From Streptomyces sp. WZ-12 (GTDB lineage Bacteria > Actinomycetota > Actinomycetes > Streptomycetales > Streptomycetaceae): a DNA stretch of 64,000 nucleotides. Position 1 is the stretch's first letter. The number at the start of each line of letters is the position of its first letter. Of this stretch, positions 34,405 to 43,233 are shown piece by piece. A model generated the notes under the pieces. It was not told where the DNA came from and made no database searches. It saw nothing but the letters and a program-made list of their open reading frames with translations. Made by a program: the position numbers and the translations under genes. The stretch lies in contig NZ_CP118574.1 in NCBI RefSeq assembly GCF_028898845.1, positions 5,739,001 through 5,803,000 of the forward strand, written 5' to 3'.

Positions 34405-36225
34405 CTAGTACCGCAGCCCGTGCCCGAGGTGATACAGCGCCCGGTGCGGCGCGTCCGCGCGCATTATCGGCACCGGCAGCCGGCCCGCCGGATCCCGCCG
34501 CCCGGCGATCACCCGGGCCGCCGCCCGCAGCTCCACGTCCGTCCACGAATAGCTCGCCAGCGCCGCCCGCACCCCGTCCAACACCGCGATGTCGTAAGGA
34601 TTCCGGACCGCCAACTGCACCACCGGCTTCCCCGTCGCCAACAGCTCCCTGACCAGCGCGCGCTGCGCCGACGACGCGGTGACGTCATACGTCGCCACCA
34701 CCGCCGCGTCCCGCTCGGCCAGCGCGGCCCGCGCTTGGGCGATCAGCTCCCGGGACGGTGCCGTCCCCGTGGACAGCGCGGTCGCCGCGAAGCCCAACTC
34801 GGTCAACTCCTCGGCCAGCACCTTCGTCGGCGGCCCGCCGGTGCCCGACGGCGCGTCCGGATCCGCCCCGGCCACCAGCAGCCGGGCGGTCCGCCGCCGG
34901 GACAGCGGCAGCAGCCCGCCGTCGTTGCGCAGCAGCGTGGTGGTGCGGTCCGCGATCCGGTCCGCGGCGGCCCGGTGCGCGCGCACCCCGACCACCCGGT
35001 CCACCTGCTGCCGCGAGGTGTACGGATCGGCGAACAGCCCCCGGCGCTCCTTCAGCAGCAGGATCCGCAGCAGCTTGGCGTCGATCTCCTGCTCGCTCAA
35101 CTCCCCGTCGCGCAGCGCCCGGACGACCGCGGTGTGCGCGACGGACAGGTCCGGCGGGTTCAGCAACTGGTCCACGCCGGCCTTCAGCGCCAGCGCCGGC
35201 ACCTGGGCGTCGCCGTACTTCACCCGGACGCCCTGCATGCCCAGCGAGTCCGTCACCACCACCCCGTCGTAGCCGAGCCGCCGCCGCAGCACGCCGGTGA
35301 CGATCGGATGGGACAGCGTCGCCGGATCGCCGCTGGGATCGAGGGCCGGCACCACGATGTGCGCGGTCATCAACGAGTCGATCCCGGCCGCGATCGCCGC
35401 CTTGAAGGGCGGCGCGTCCAGCCGCTCCCACTCCTGGGCGGAGTGGTGGATGTACGGCAGCCCGACGTGGCTGTCGGTGTCGGTGTCGCCGTGCCCGGGG
35501 AAGTGCTTGGCGCAGGCCGCCACCCCCGCGCCCTGGTAGCCGTGCACCTGGGCGGCGACCATACGGGCCACGGCCTGCGGATCGGCCCCGAAGGACCGCA
35601 CGCCGATGATGGGGTTGGCGGGGTTGACGTTGACGTCGGCGTCCGGCGCGTAGTCCTGCCGGATCCCCATCGCCAGCAGTTCCTGCCCGGAGATCCGCCC
35701 CGCCTCCCGGGCGTTGTCGACGGACCCGGCGGCGCCCAGCGCCATCGCCCCGGGCAGCAGCGTCGCCGGCGCCCCGATCCGGGCCACCGTGCCGTGCTCC
35801 TGGTCGGTCGAGATCAGCACCGGGACGGGGACGCGCTGGGCGGCGGCGGCCTCCTGGATGCCGTTGGAGAGCGCGGCGATCTGGTGCGGATCGCGGGTGT
35901 TGTGCGCCCAGCCGAAGTAGATGATGCCGCCGACGTGGTACTTGGCGATCAGCTCGGCGGCATTGGCGACGCCGATCTCCTTGCGGTTGGCGGCGGCGTC
36001 GGCAGGGTCGGGGTCGGTCGCGGAGTGCCCGTACACCCGCATCACGAAGAGCTGCCCGGCCTTCTCCTCCGGCGTCATCCGGGCGATGAGCCGGCGCAGC
36101 CGCTCACGGGTGGCGTGCGGGGGCGACGGGACGGGGGAGGGGGCGGCGTCCGCCGGGCCGGCGCCCAGGGCGGCGACCGCGGCGGCCGCGGCGGCGGTGG
36201 TCAGGACGGTACGTCTGGAGTGCAT
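34405..36225 (-). CDS. secreted GH3 beta-N-acetylhexosaminidase (NagZ-like) with C-terminal GH3 domain
   Basis: A 606-residue exported enzyme. The N-terminus MHSRRTVLTTAAAAAAVAAL has a twin-arginine-like motif, and cleavage is expected near ADA. The TIM-barrel part shows the NagZ signature KHFPGHGDTDTDSHVGLPYI (His and Asp of the catalytic loop) and the nucleophile region VVVTDSLGMQGV. Residues about 400-606 form the (alpha/beta)6 sandwich domain. It would release GlcNAc from chitin or peptidoglycan fragments outside the cell. ATG 36225 has GGAAGGAG 6-7 nt upstream; frames extending further upstream are not supported. Confidence 0.87.
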   Translation of the reverse strand: MHSRRTVLTTAAAAAAVAALGAGPADAAPSPVPSPPHATRERLRRLIARMTPEEKAGQLFVMRVYGHSATDPDPADAAANRKEIGVANAAELIAKYHVGGIIYFGWAHNTRDPHQIAALSNGIQEAAAAQRVPVPVLISTDQEHGTVARIGAPATLLPGAMALGAAGSVDNAREAGRISGQELLAMGIRQDYAPDADVNVNPANPIIGVRSFGADPQAVARMVAAQVHGYQGAGVAACAKHFPGHGDTDTDSHVGLPYIHHSAQEWERLDAPPFKAAIAAGIDSLMTAHIVVPALDPSGDPATLSHPIVTGVLRRRLGYDGVVVTDSLGMQGVRVKYGDAQVPALALKAGVDQLLNPPDLSVAHTAVVRALRDGELSEQEIDAKLLRILLLKERRGLFADPYTSRQQVDRVVGVRAHRAAADRIADRTTTLLRNDGGLLPLSRRRTARLLVAGADPDAPSGTGGPPTKVLAEELTELGFAATALSTGTAPSRELIAQARAALAERDAAVVATYDVTASSAQRALVRELLATGKPVVQLAVRNPYDIAVLDGVRAALASYSWTDVELRAAARVIAGRRDPAGRLPVPIMRADAPHRALYHLGHGLRY

Positions 36226-36413
36226 CTGCGCTCCTTCCGGGGGCTTCCTCGAACGCATGGAGGAAAGAGAACGTCCGAGGAGCCACGGATAGCCGGAAAA
36301 CCAGGACCGGTCAACGACGACGGGGGCCGGCGCCGCCCAGGGATTGCGGGCGGCGCGGGGGTGTGGTGGGGGCGCCCGCCGCGCCCCCGTACGGCGGCCC
36401 GCGCGGCCGACCG

Positions 36414-37298
36414 TCAGCCGCCGCCTTCCCGGCCCCGGCCACCACCCCCGCCCCCGGCCGCACCGTCGATCAGCCGCTCCAGATAGGCCCGGCCCCCCGC
36501 CAACAACTCCGGGAGCTCCGCCGCCCCCGGATACCACCGCTTCTCGTACTCCCAACACAGCCATCCCCCGTCCACCGGCCCGAGCGCCGCCACCACCTCC
36601 GCCAGCGGCAGCACCCCCGCCCCCAACGGAAGCGGCGTCAGATCCCGCGCCGACGCCACGTCCTTGACCTGTACGTACCCCAGGTGGCGACCCAACGCCG
36701 CCCGGGTCGCGGCCGGCGCCTCCCCACCGAGCCAGCTGTGCAGCACGTCCCACACCGCCCCGACATGCGGATGGTCCACCGCCGCGAGGATCCGGGCCGC
36801 CGCCGCGCCGGTGCGGTGCGAGTCATGGGTCTCCAACAGCACCCGCACCCCGCGCTCCGCGGCCAGCGGCGCCACCGCGGACAGCCGACGGACCGCGTCC
36901 GCCTCCGCCCGCTCCGCCGGACGGCCCCCGCCCCCGGGGAAGACCCGGACGTACCGCGCCCCCAAGTCGGCCGCCAGGTGCACCAGTTCGGCCACCTCGT
37001 GCGCCAGCGCCGCCTCCGCCGGCGCATCGGCACACTCCGCCGCGACCCGCGCGTACCCGGCGACGGCCAGCACCGCCACCCCCGCCGCCGCGAACCGCCC
37101 CCGCACCGCCGCCCGTTCGCGCACCCCCAGACCCGGATGCACCGGCTCCTCGGGGTGGGCCCGCAACTCCACCCCCTGATAGCCGCACGCCACGGCCCAC
37201 CGCACCACCTCGGCCACCGGCACCCCCGGCACCCCGAGCGTGGAGAACGCCGCCCGCACCCCCACCGGGCCACCGCCCCCGGCCACGCCGCCTCTCAT
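36414..37298 (-). CDS. sugar phosphate isomerase/epimerase (AP endonuclease 2-like TIM barrel)
   Basis: A 294-residue TIM-barrel protein of the xylose-isomerase-like family: AFSTLGVPGVPVAEVVRWA, GYQGVELRAHPEEPVHPG, RVLLETHDSHRTG with the metal-binding Glu, VGAVWDVLHSWLGG with Asp and His, and WLCWEYEKRWYPGA with the last Glu. The substrate is unknown. ATG 37298 follows GGGAGG at 5 nt. It is divergent from a dehydrogenase/DUF993/isomerase operon and is probably part of the same pathway. The C-terminal GGGGGGRGREGGG tail is low-complexity. Confidence 0.8.
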   Translation of the reverse strand: MRGGVAGGGGPVGVRAAFSTLGVPGVPVAEVVRWAVACGYQGVELRAHPEEPVHPGLGVRERAAVRGRFAAAGVAVLAVAGYARVAAECADAPAEAALAHEVAELVHLAADLGARYVRVFPGGGGRPAERAEADAVRRLSAVAPLAAERGVRVLLETHDSHRTGAAAARILAAVDHPHVGAVWDVLHSWLGGEAPAATRAALGRHLGYVQVKDVASARDLTPLPLGAGVLPLAEVVAALGPVDGGWLCWEYEKRWYPGAAELPELLAGGRAYLERLIDGAAGGGGGGRGREGGG

Positions 37299-37350
37299 AC
37301 CGGCCTCCCACCGTCACAACTGCACGCGGATCAACGCCTGTTACGCACCC

Positions 37351-37439
37351 TTGTTGGTGATCTGCTCCGCAGGTTAGCGTCCCTCACGACGTACGCGCTC
37401 ACTATCCACAGGCACCCCCGCCGACCGTCCACAGGCACC
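37351..37439 (+). promoter_or_regulatory. promoter and direct-repeat operator of the dehydrogenase/DUF993 operon
   Basis: TTGTTG (37351-37356) and TAGCGT (37375-37380) are 18 bp apart. Downstream, TCCACAGGCACC occurs twice (37405-37416 and 37428-37439, 23 bp apart), which looks like a direct-repeat binding site in the leader. Confidence 0.4.
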
Positions 37440-37498
37440 ACTTCGCGCACCCCCTGTCCCCACTCCACCCCCGCCGCACGCGGGAGAGAGGCCGGGCC

Positions 37499-38647
37499 GT
37501 GACACGCCGGACCGTACGCATCGCCATGAACGGCGTGACCGGGCGCATGGGTCACCACCAGCACCTGGTCCGCTCCCTCCTCGCCCTGCGCGACCAGGGC
37601 GGACTCCCCCTGGACGACGGCACGGTGCTCTGGCCGGAGCCGGTCCTGGTCGGCCGCTCCGCACCGCGCGTGCGGGCGCTGGCCGACCGCCACGGCCTCG
37701 CCTGGAGCCGCGACCTCGACACCGTCCTGGCCGACGACAGCGTCGAGATCTACTTCGACGCCCAGATCACCGCCGCCCGCGAAGGGGCCGTGAAGCAGGC
37801 GATCGCCGCCGGAAAACACCTCTACGTGGAGAAGCCCACCGCCACCGGGCTCGCCGGAGCCGTGGAACTCGCCCGGCTCGCCCAGGAGGCCGGCGTCAAA
37901 CACGGCGTCGTCCAGGACAAGCTGTTCCTCCCGGGGCTGCGCAAACTCCGCCGCCTCCTGGACGGCGGCTTCTTCGGCCGAGTCCTGTCCGTACGAGGCG
38001 AGTTCGGCTACTGGGTCTTCGAGGGCGACTGGCAGGTGGCCCAGCGCCCCTCCTGGAACTACCGCACCGCGGACGGCGGCGGGATCGCCTCCGACATGTT
38101 CCCGCACTGGGAGTACGTCCTGCACGAGCTGTTCGGGCCGGTCCGTGCCGTCCAGGCCCGGGTCGCCACCCACCTCCCGCGCCGCTGGGACGAATCCGGC
38201 GCCCCGTACGAGGCGACCGCGGACGACGCCGCCTTCGCCCTCTTCGAACTCGACGGCGGCGTCCTCGCCCAGATCAACTCCTCCTGGGCGGTCCGGGTCC
38301 ACCGCGACGAACTGCTGGAGTTCCAGGTCGACGGCACCGAGGGCTCCGCCGTCGCCGGGCTGCGCCGCTGCCGCGTCCAGCACCGCGCCACCACCCCCAA
38401 ACCGGTCTGGAACCCCGACCTCCCGTCCACCGAGCCGTTCCGCGACCAGTGGCAGGAGGTCCCCGACAACGCCGCGTTCGGCAACGCCTTCAAGGCCCAA
38501 TGGGAGCTCTTCCTGCGCCACGTGGCGGCCGACGGGCCCTGGCACTGGGACCTCTGGGCGGGCGCCCGCGGCGTCCAACTCGCCGAACTGGGCCTGCGCT
38601 CCTCGGCCGAGGGCCGCCGGCTCCCCGTACCGGAACTGTCCCGTTGA
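37499..38647 (+). CDS. Gfo/Idh/MocA family oxidoreductase
   Basis: A 382-residue NAD(P)-dependent sugar dehydrogenase-type enzyme. The Rossmann start is RIAMNGVTGRMGHHQHLVRS, the catalytic Lys lies in LYVEKPTATGLAGAVELARL, and the substrate-side motif is DGGGIASDMFPHWEYVL with the expected His region. The N-terminal MNGVTGRMG variant of the nucleotide-binding loop is less common than GxGxxG. GTG 37499 follows GGGAGAGAGG. Its stop overlaps the start of the next gene by four bases, so the three plus-strand genes form one operon. Confidence 0.83.
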   Translation: MTRRTVRIAMNGVTGRMGHHQHLVRSLLALRDQGGLPLDDGTVLWPEPVLVGRSAPRVRALADRHGLAWSRDLDTVLADDSVEIYFDAQITAAREGAVKQAIAAGKHLYVEKPTATGLAGAVELARLAQEAGVKHGVVQDKLFLPGLRKLRRLLDGGFFGRVLSVRGEFGYWVFEGDWQVAQRPSWNYRTADGGGIASDMFPHWEYVLHELFGPVRAVQARVATHLPRRWDESGAPYEATADDAAFALFELDGGVLAQINSSWAVRVHRDELLEFQVDGTEGSAVAGLRRCRVQHRATTPKPVWNPDLPSTEPFRDQWQEVPDNAAFGNAFKAQWELFLRHVAADGPWHWDLWAGARGVQLAELGLRSSAEGRRLPVPELSR

Positions 38648-39771
38648 CGGGCCCGCCGGCCGCGTCCCCCAACGGGCGGCCCCCACAGCCGCGCTCCCGT
38701 ACGGTCCTCGCCGCCGCCCACGTGGTCGCCGACCCGCACGCCGACACCACCCCGGACGGCCCGGCCGCCCTCGACTGGGACGCCACCCTCGCCTTCCGCC
38801 ACCACCTCTGGGCGCACGGGCTGGGCGTGGCCGAGGCGATGGACACCGCGCAGCGCGGCATGGGCCTGGACTGGGCCGGCGCCGCCGAGCTGATCCGCCG
38901 CTCGGCCACCGAGGCCCGCACCGTCGGCGGCCGCCTCGCCTGCGGCGCCGGCACCGACCAACTCCCGCCGACCGGCGCCACGTTGGCGGACGTCCGGGCC
39001 TCCTACGAGGAGCAGCTCGCCGTCGCCGAGGACGCCGGCGCCCAACCCGTCCTGATGGCCTCCCGCCAACTCGCCGCCCTCGGGGCCGGCCCCGACACCT
39101 ACCGCGAGCTCTACGGGCACCTGCTGCGCCAGACCACCCGTCCGGTGATCCTGCACTGGCTCGGCCCGATGTTCGACCCGGCGCTGGCCGGCTACTGGGG
39201 CAGCCCGCACCTCGACACCGCCACCGAGACCCTCCTCGACATCGTCGCCGACAACTCCCGCGCGGTGGACGGCGTCAAGGTCTCCCTCCTGGATGCCGAC
39301 CGGGAGGTCGCGCTGCGCCGCCGACTCCCCGAGGGAGTCCGCTGCTACACGGGCGACGACCTCCACTACCCGGAACTGATCGCCGGCGACGCCCACGGTT
39401 CCAGCGACGCCCTCCTGGGCGTCTTCGACCCGCTCGCCCCGTTGGCCGCCGCGGCCGTCCGCCGCCTGGACGCCGGCGACCCGGCTGGTTTCCGCGCCGC
39501 CCTGGACCCGACCGTCCCGTTGGCCCGCCACCTCTTCCAGCCACCCACCCGCTACTACAAGACCGGCGTGGTCCTGCTCGCCTGGCTGGCCGGACACCAG
39601 TCCCACTTCACCATGGTCGGCGGCCTCCAGTCCGCCCGCTCGCTCACCCACCTGCGCCGCGCCCACCAACTCGCCGCCGCGCTCGGCCTGTTCCCCGACC
39701 CGGACCTGGCCGCCGCCAGAATGCGCGCCCTCCTGGCCGTCCACGGCATCGAGGAGCCAGGCACCCCATGA
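38644..39771 (+). CDS. DUF993 family protein (dihydrodipicolinate synthase-like aldolase)
   Basis: A 375-residue protein of the DUF993 family, whose fold is related to DapA-type aldolases. Recognisable parts are LDWDATLAFRHHLWAHGLGV, EAMDTAQRGMGLDWAGAAEL, a barrel segment VDGVKVSLLDADREVALRRR containing the likely Schiff-base Lys (VKVSLL) and YYKTGVVLLAWLAGHQSHFT. It would cleave or form a keto-acid substrate; the pathway is unknown. I infer a TTG start at 38644 (TTGA overlap with the previous stop) because this gives the usual N-terminal length; a GTG at 38721 is the alternative. Confidence 0.75.
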   Translation: MTGPPAASPNGRPPQPRSRTVLAAAHVVADPHADTTPDGPAALDWDATLAFRHHLWAHGLGVAEAMDTAQRGMGLDWAGAAELIRRSATEARTVGGRLACGAGTDQLPPTGATLADVRASYEEQLAVAEDAGAQPVLMASRQLAALGAGPDTYRELYGHLLRQTTRPVILHWLGPMFDPALAGYWGSPHLDTATETLLDIVADNSRAVDGVKVSLLDADREVALRRRLPEGVRCYTGDDLHYPELIAGDAHGSSDALLGVFDPLAPLAAAAVRRLDAGDPAGFRAALDPTVPLARHLFQPPTRYYKTGVVLLAWLAGHQSHFTMVGGLQSARSLTHLRRAHQLAAALGLFPDPDLAAARMRALLAVHGIEEPGTP

Positions 39772-40694
39772 CGGACCCGAACCCCTCCCGCGCCCGGCTC
39801 CTCTCCCGCCTGAGCCTCAACCAGGAGACCCTGAGACAGTGGTCGCTGCCCGAACTGGCCGACGGCTGCGCCCGGGCCGGCCTGCGGGCCGTCGGCCTGT
39901 GGCGCGCGCCGGTGCACGCCTACGGGGCGAGCGCCGCCGCCCGCCTCCTCCGCGTCGCCGGCCTCACCGTCAGCACCCTCTGCCGGGGCGGCTTCTTCAC
40001 CGCCGAGGACCCCGCCGAGCGCGCGGCCGCCCTGGCGGACAACCGGGCCGCCATTGAGGAGGCCGCGACGCTCGGTACCGACACCCTGGTCCTGGTCTCC
40101 GGCGGCCTGCCGCCCGGCAGCCGGGACCTGCCCGGCGCCCGCGAACGGGTCGCCGACGCCCTCGCCGAACTCGCCCCGTACGCCGCCGCACACGGCGTAC
40201 GGCTGGCCCTGGAACCGCTGCACCCGATGTACGCGGCGGACCGCTGCGTGGTCTCCACCCTCGCCCAGGCCCTCGACCTGGCCGAACGCTTCCCCGCCGC
40301 CCAGGTGGGCGTCGTCGTGGACACCTACCACCTGTGGTGGGACGACACCCTCGCCACCCAACTGGCCCGCGCGAGCGGGGCAGTGGCCGGGGGAGCGACC
40401 GACCCGGAACGGCGGCCAGCACCCCCCGCACCTTCCTCGCCCGCCTCACCCCCCTCCCGGATCGCCGCCTTCCAACTCGCCGACTGGATCACGCCACTTC
40501 CCGAGGGCGTCCTCCTGGGACGCGGGCAGTTGGGCGACGGTTCGGTGGACCTGCGCTGGTTCCGCGAACGCGTCGACGCCACCGGTTACGCGGGCCCCAT
40601 CGAGGTCGAGATCTTCAATCCGTCCCTGTGGTCCCGCGACGGCACCGAAGTCCTCACGGAGATCATCACCCGCTTCACCCACCACGTCACTTGA
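39768..40694 (+). CDS. sugar phosphate isomerase/epimerase (second copy in cluster)
   Basis: A 308-residue TIM-barrel protein. It shows LSLNQETLRQWSLPELADGC, GVRLALEPLHPMYAADRCVV with the metal Glu, VGVVVDTYHLWWDD with Asp/His, and YAGPIEVEIFNPSLWSRDG with the final Glu. An insert rich in Pro/Ala/Ser (about 205-230) is not typical of the family. ATG 39768 overlaps the DUF993 stop (ATGA), with GAGGAG upstream. It is only distantly similar to the minus-strand isomerase at 36414, so the two probably act on different intermediates. Confidence 0.8.
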   Translation: MTDPNPSRARLLSRLSLNQETLRQWSLPELADGCARAGLRAVGLWRAPVHAYGASAAARLLRVAGLTVSTLCRGGFFTAEDPAERAAALADNRAAIEEAATLGTDTLVLVSGGLPPGSRDLPGARERVADALAELAPYAAAHGVRLALEPLHPMYAADRCVVSTLAQALDLAERFPAAQVGVVVDTYHLWWDDTLATQLARASGAVAGGATDPERRPAPPAPSSPASPPSRIAAFQLADWITPLPEGVLLGRGQLGDGSVDLRWFRERVDATGYAGPIEVEIFNPSLWSRDGTEVLTEIITRFTHHVT

Positions 40695-40798
40695 CCTCCG
40701 CCGGGCCCCGCCTGAACGCCTCCCCCGAAGGGGAAGCGGGGGCGGGGGCCGCGCTCCCGCCCGCCCCCGCTGTCACCCCCCGGCGGTACCGTCGAGGC

Positions 40799-43057
40799 AT
40801 GGTCAATGGAGCTGTGGTGGAGGGGGTCCTGGAGCGGATCACCTACGCGAACGAGGAGAACGGCTACACGGTCGCCCGCGTCGACACCGGCCGTGGTTCC
40901 GGCGAGCTGTTGACCGTCGTCGGGGCGCTGTTGGGGGCGCAGCCGGGGGAGTCGCTCCGCCTGGAGGGCCGTTGGGGCTCCCACCCCCAGTACGGCAAGC
41001 AGTTCACGGTGGAGAACTACACCACCGTCCTGCCCGCCACCGTCCAGGGCATCCGCCGCTATCTGGGCTCGGGCCTCATCAAGGGCATCGGCCCCCGGAT
41101 CGCCGACCGCATCACCGAGCACTTCGGCATCGACACCCTCGACGTGATCGAGGCCGACCCCGGGCGCCTGATCGAGGTGCCCGGTCTGGGCCCCAAGCGC
41201 ACCAAACTGATCGGCGCCGCCTGGGAGGAGCAGAAGGCCATCAAGGAGGTCATGGTCTTCCTCCAGGGCGTCGGCGTCTCCACCTCCATCGCCGTGCGCA
41301 TCTACAAGAAGTACGGCGACGCGTCGATCTCGGTGGTGAAGAACCAGCCCTACCGCCTGGCCGCCGACGTCTGGGGCATCGGCTTCCTGACCGCCGACAA
41401 GATCGCCCAGTCGGTGGGCATCCCGCACGACAGTCCGGATCGGGTCAAGTCCGGCCTTCAGTACGCCCTTTCGCAGTCCACGGACCAGGGGCACTGCTTC
41501 CTGCCCGAGGAGCAACTGATCGCGGACGCGGTGAAGTTGCTCCAGGTGGACACCGGCCTGGTCATCGACTGCCTGGCCGAGCTGGCCGAGGACCCGGAGG
41601 GCGTGGTCCGCGAGAAGGTGCCCGGCCCGGAGGGCGGCGAGCCGGTCACCGCGGTGTATCTGGTGCCGTTCCACCGCGCCGAGATCTCCCTGGCCGGCCG
41701 GCTGTCCCGGTTGCTGCGCACCGACGACGACCGGATGCCCGTGTTCCAGGACGTGGACTGGGACAAGGCGCTGGCCTGGCTTTCCCGGCGTACGGGGGCG
41801 CAGTTGGCGCCGGAGCAGCGGGACGCGGTCCGGCTGGCGCTGACGAGCAAGGTCGCGGTGCTCACCGGCGGGCCGGGCTGCGGCAAGTCGTTCACGGTCC
41901 GTTCGGTGGTCGAGTTGGCCCGCGCCAAGAAGGCCACGGTGGTGCTCGCGGCCCCCACGGGCCGGGCGGCCAAGCGGCTGGCGGAGCTGACCGGCGCGGA
42001 GGCGTCCACCGTCCACCGCCTGTTGGAGCTCAGGCCGGGCGGGGACGCCGCCTACGACGCCGACCGCCCGTTGGACGCCGATCTGGTGGTGGTCGACGAG
42101 GCGTCGATGCTCGATCTGCTGTTGGCGAACAAGCTCGTCAAGGCGGTGCCGCCGGGTGCCCATCTGCTCCTGGTCGGGGACGTGGACCAACTCCCGTCGG
42201 TCGGCGCCGGCGAGGTGCTGCGCGACCTGCTGGCCGGGGAAGGGGCCCCGCGTGGCGGGTCGGACGGGGGTGCCGGTCGGGCGAAGGGCGGGATCGTGCC
42301 GGCGGTCCGTCTGACCAGGATCTTCCGCCAGGCCCAGCAGTCCGGTGTGGTCACCAACGCGCACCGCATCAACTCCGGCGTCCCGCCGCTGACCAGTGGC
42401 CTTCCGGACTTCTTCCTCTTCCCCGAGGAGGACGCGGAGGAGGCGGCCCGGCTGACGGTCGATGTGGTGGCGCGCCGCATCCCGGCGAAGTTCGACCTCG
42501 ACCCCCGTCGGGACATCCAGGTGCTCGCCCCGATGCACCGCGGCCCGGCCGGCGCGGGCTCGCTCAACGGCCTGCTCCAGCAGGCGGTCACCCCGGCCCG
42601 CCCCGATCTGCCGGAGCGCCGCTTCGGCGGCCGGGTCTTCCGCGTCGGCGACAAGGTCACCCAGATCCGGAACAACTACGAGAAGGGCCGCAACGGCGTC
42701 TTCAACGGCACGGTGGGCGTGGTCACGGCCCTCGACACCGTCGAGCAGCAACTGACGGTCCTCACCGACGAGGACGAGGAGGTCCCCTACGACTTCGACG
42801 AACTGGACGAACTGGCCCACGCCTACGCGGTGACGATCCATCGCTCCCAGGGGAGCGAGTATCCGGCGGTGGTGATTCCGGTCACCACCAGCGCCTGGAT
42901 GATGCTCCAGCGCAATCTGCTCTATACCGCCGTCACCCGGGCGAAACGCCTGGTGGTGCTGGTCGGCTCCCGTAGGGCCCTCGGGCAGGCCGTGCGGACG
43001 GTATCCGCCGGTCGGAGGCACACCGCGCTCGCCCACCGACTCTCCGGAGCGATCTGA
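40799..43057 (+). CDS. recD2: ATP-dependent RecD2-like DNA helicase
   Basis: A 752-residue helicase of normal RecD2 length. The N-terminal part has an OB-like region (GVLERITYANEENGYTVARV) and helix-hairpin-helix repeats (GSGLIKGIGPRIADRITEHF and DPGRLIEVPGLGPKRTKLIG). The motor part has Walker A LTGGPGCGKSFTVRSV, Walker B DADLVVVDEASMLD, motif III LLLVGDVDQLPSVGAG, and the C-terminal VTIHRSQGSEYPAV and LLYTAVTRAKRLVVLVG. It unwinds DNA 5' to 3' in repair without RecBC (family knowledge). TACCGT (40787-40792) ends 6 nt before ATG 40799, so the mRNA may be leaderless. Confidence 0.9.
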   Translation: MVNGAVVEGVLERITYANEENGYTVARVDTGRGSGELLTVVGALLGAQPGESLRLEGRWGSHPQYGKQFTVENYTTVLPATVQGIRRYLGSGLIKGIGPRIADRITEHFGIDTLDVIEADPGRLIEVPGLGPKRTKLIGAAWEEQKAIKEVMVFLQGVGVSTSIAVRIYKKYGDASISVVKNQPYRLAADVWGIGFLTADKIAQSVGIPHDSPDRVKSGLQYALSQSTDQGHCFLPEEQLIADAVKLLQVDTGLVIDCLAELAEDPEGVVREKVPGPEGGEPVTAVYLVPFHRAEISLAGRLSRLLRTDDDRMPVFQDVDWDKALAWLSRRTGAQLAPEQRDAVRLALTSKVAVLTGGPGCGKSFTVRSVVELARAKKATVVLAAPTGRAAKRLAELTGAEASTVHRLLELRPGGDAAYDADRPLDADLVVVDEASMLDLLLANKLVKAVPPGAHLLLVGDVDQLPSVGAGEVLRDLLAGEGAPRGGSDGGAGRAKGGIVPAVRLTRIFRQAQQSGVVTNAHRINSGVPPLTSGLPDFFLFPEEDAEEAARLTVDVVARRIPAKFDLDPRRDIQVLAPMHRGPAGAGSLNGLLQQAVTPARPDLPERRFGGRVFRVGDKVTQIRNNYEKGRNGVFNGTVGVVTALDTVEQQLTVLTDEDEEVPYDFDELDELAHAYAVTIHRSQGSEYPAVVIPVTTSAWMMLQRNLLYTAVTRAKRLVVLVGSRRALGQAVRTVSAGRRHTALAHRLSGAI

Positions 43058-43104
43058 GGTCTCCCCCCTTTCGTAATCGGGGCGAACGGGAGCAGGATGG
43101 ACTC

Positions 43105-43129
43105 CAACGCGGCACTGAGTGCCGCGTTG
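43105..43129 (+). terminator. 25-bp perfect palindrome downstream of recD2
   Basis: Two exact 12-bp arms (43105-43116 and 43118-43129) flank one base. As RNA it forms a 10-bp stem with a 5-nt loop, 47 nt after recD2, so a terminator is likely. Its perfect symmetry also allows a protein-binding site in front of citrate synthase. Confidence 0.6.
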
Positions 43130-43233
43130 AGGCCCTATGGCCGACCCCGAGTGCACATCCAAGGTCCAAATGGGGGAAGGTATAGGCAGTCAGGGCACCT
43201 CGAAGAAGAGGCACAACGTCGGTGAGGGATGAC

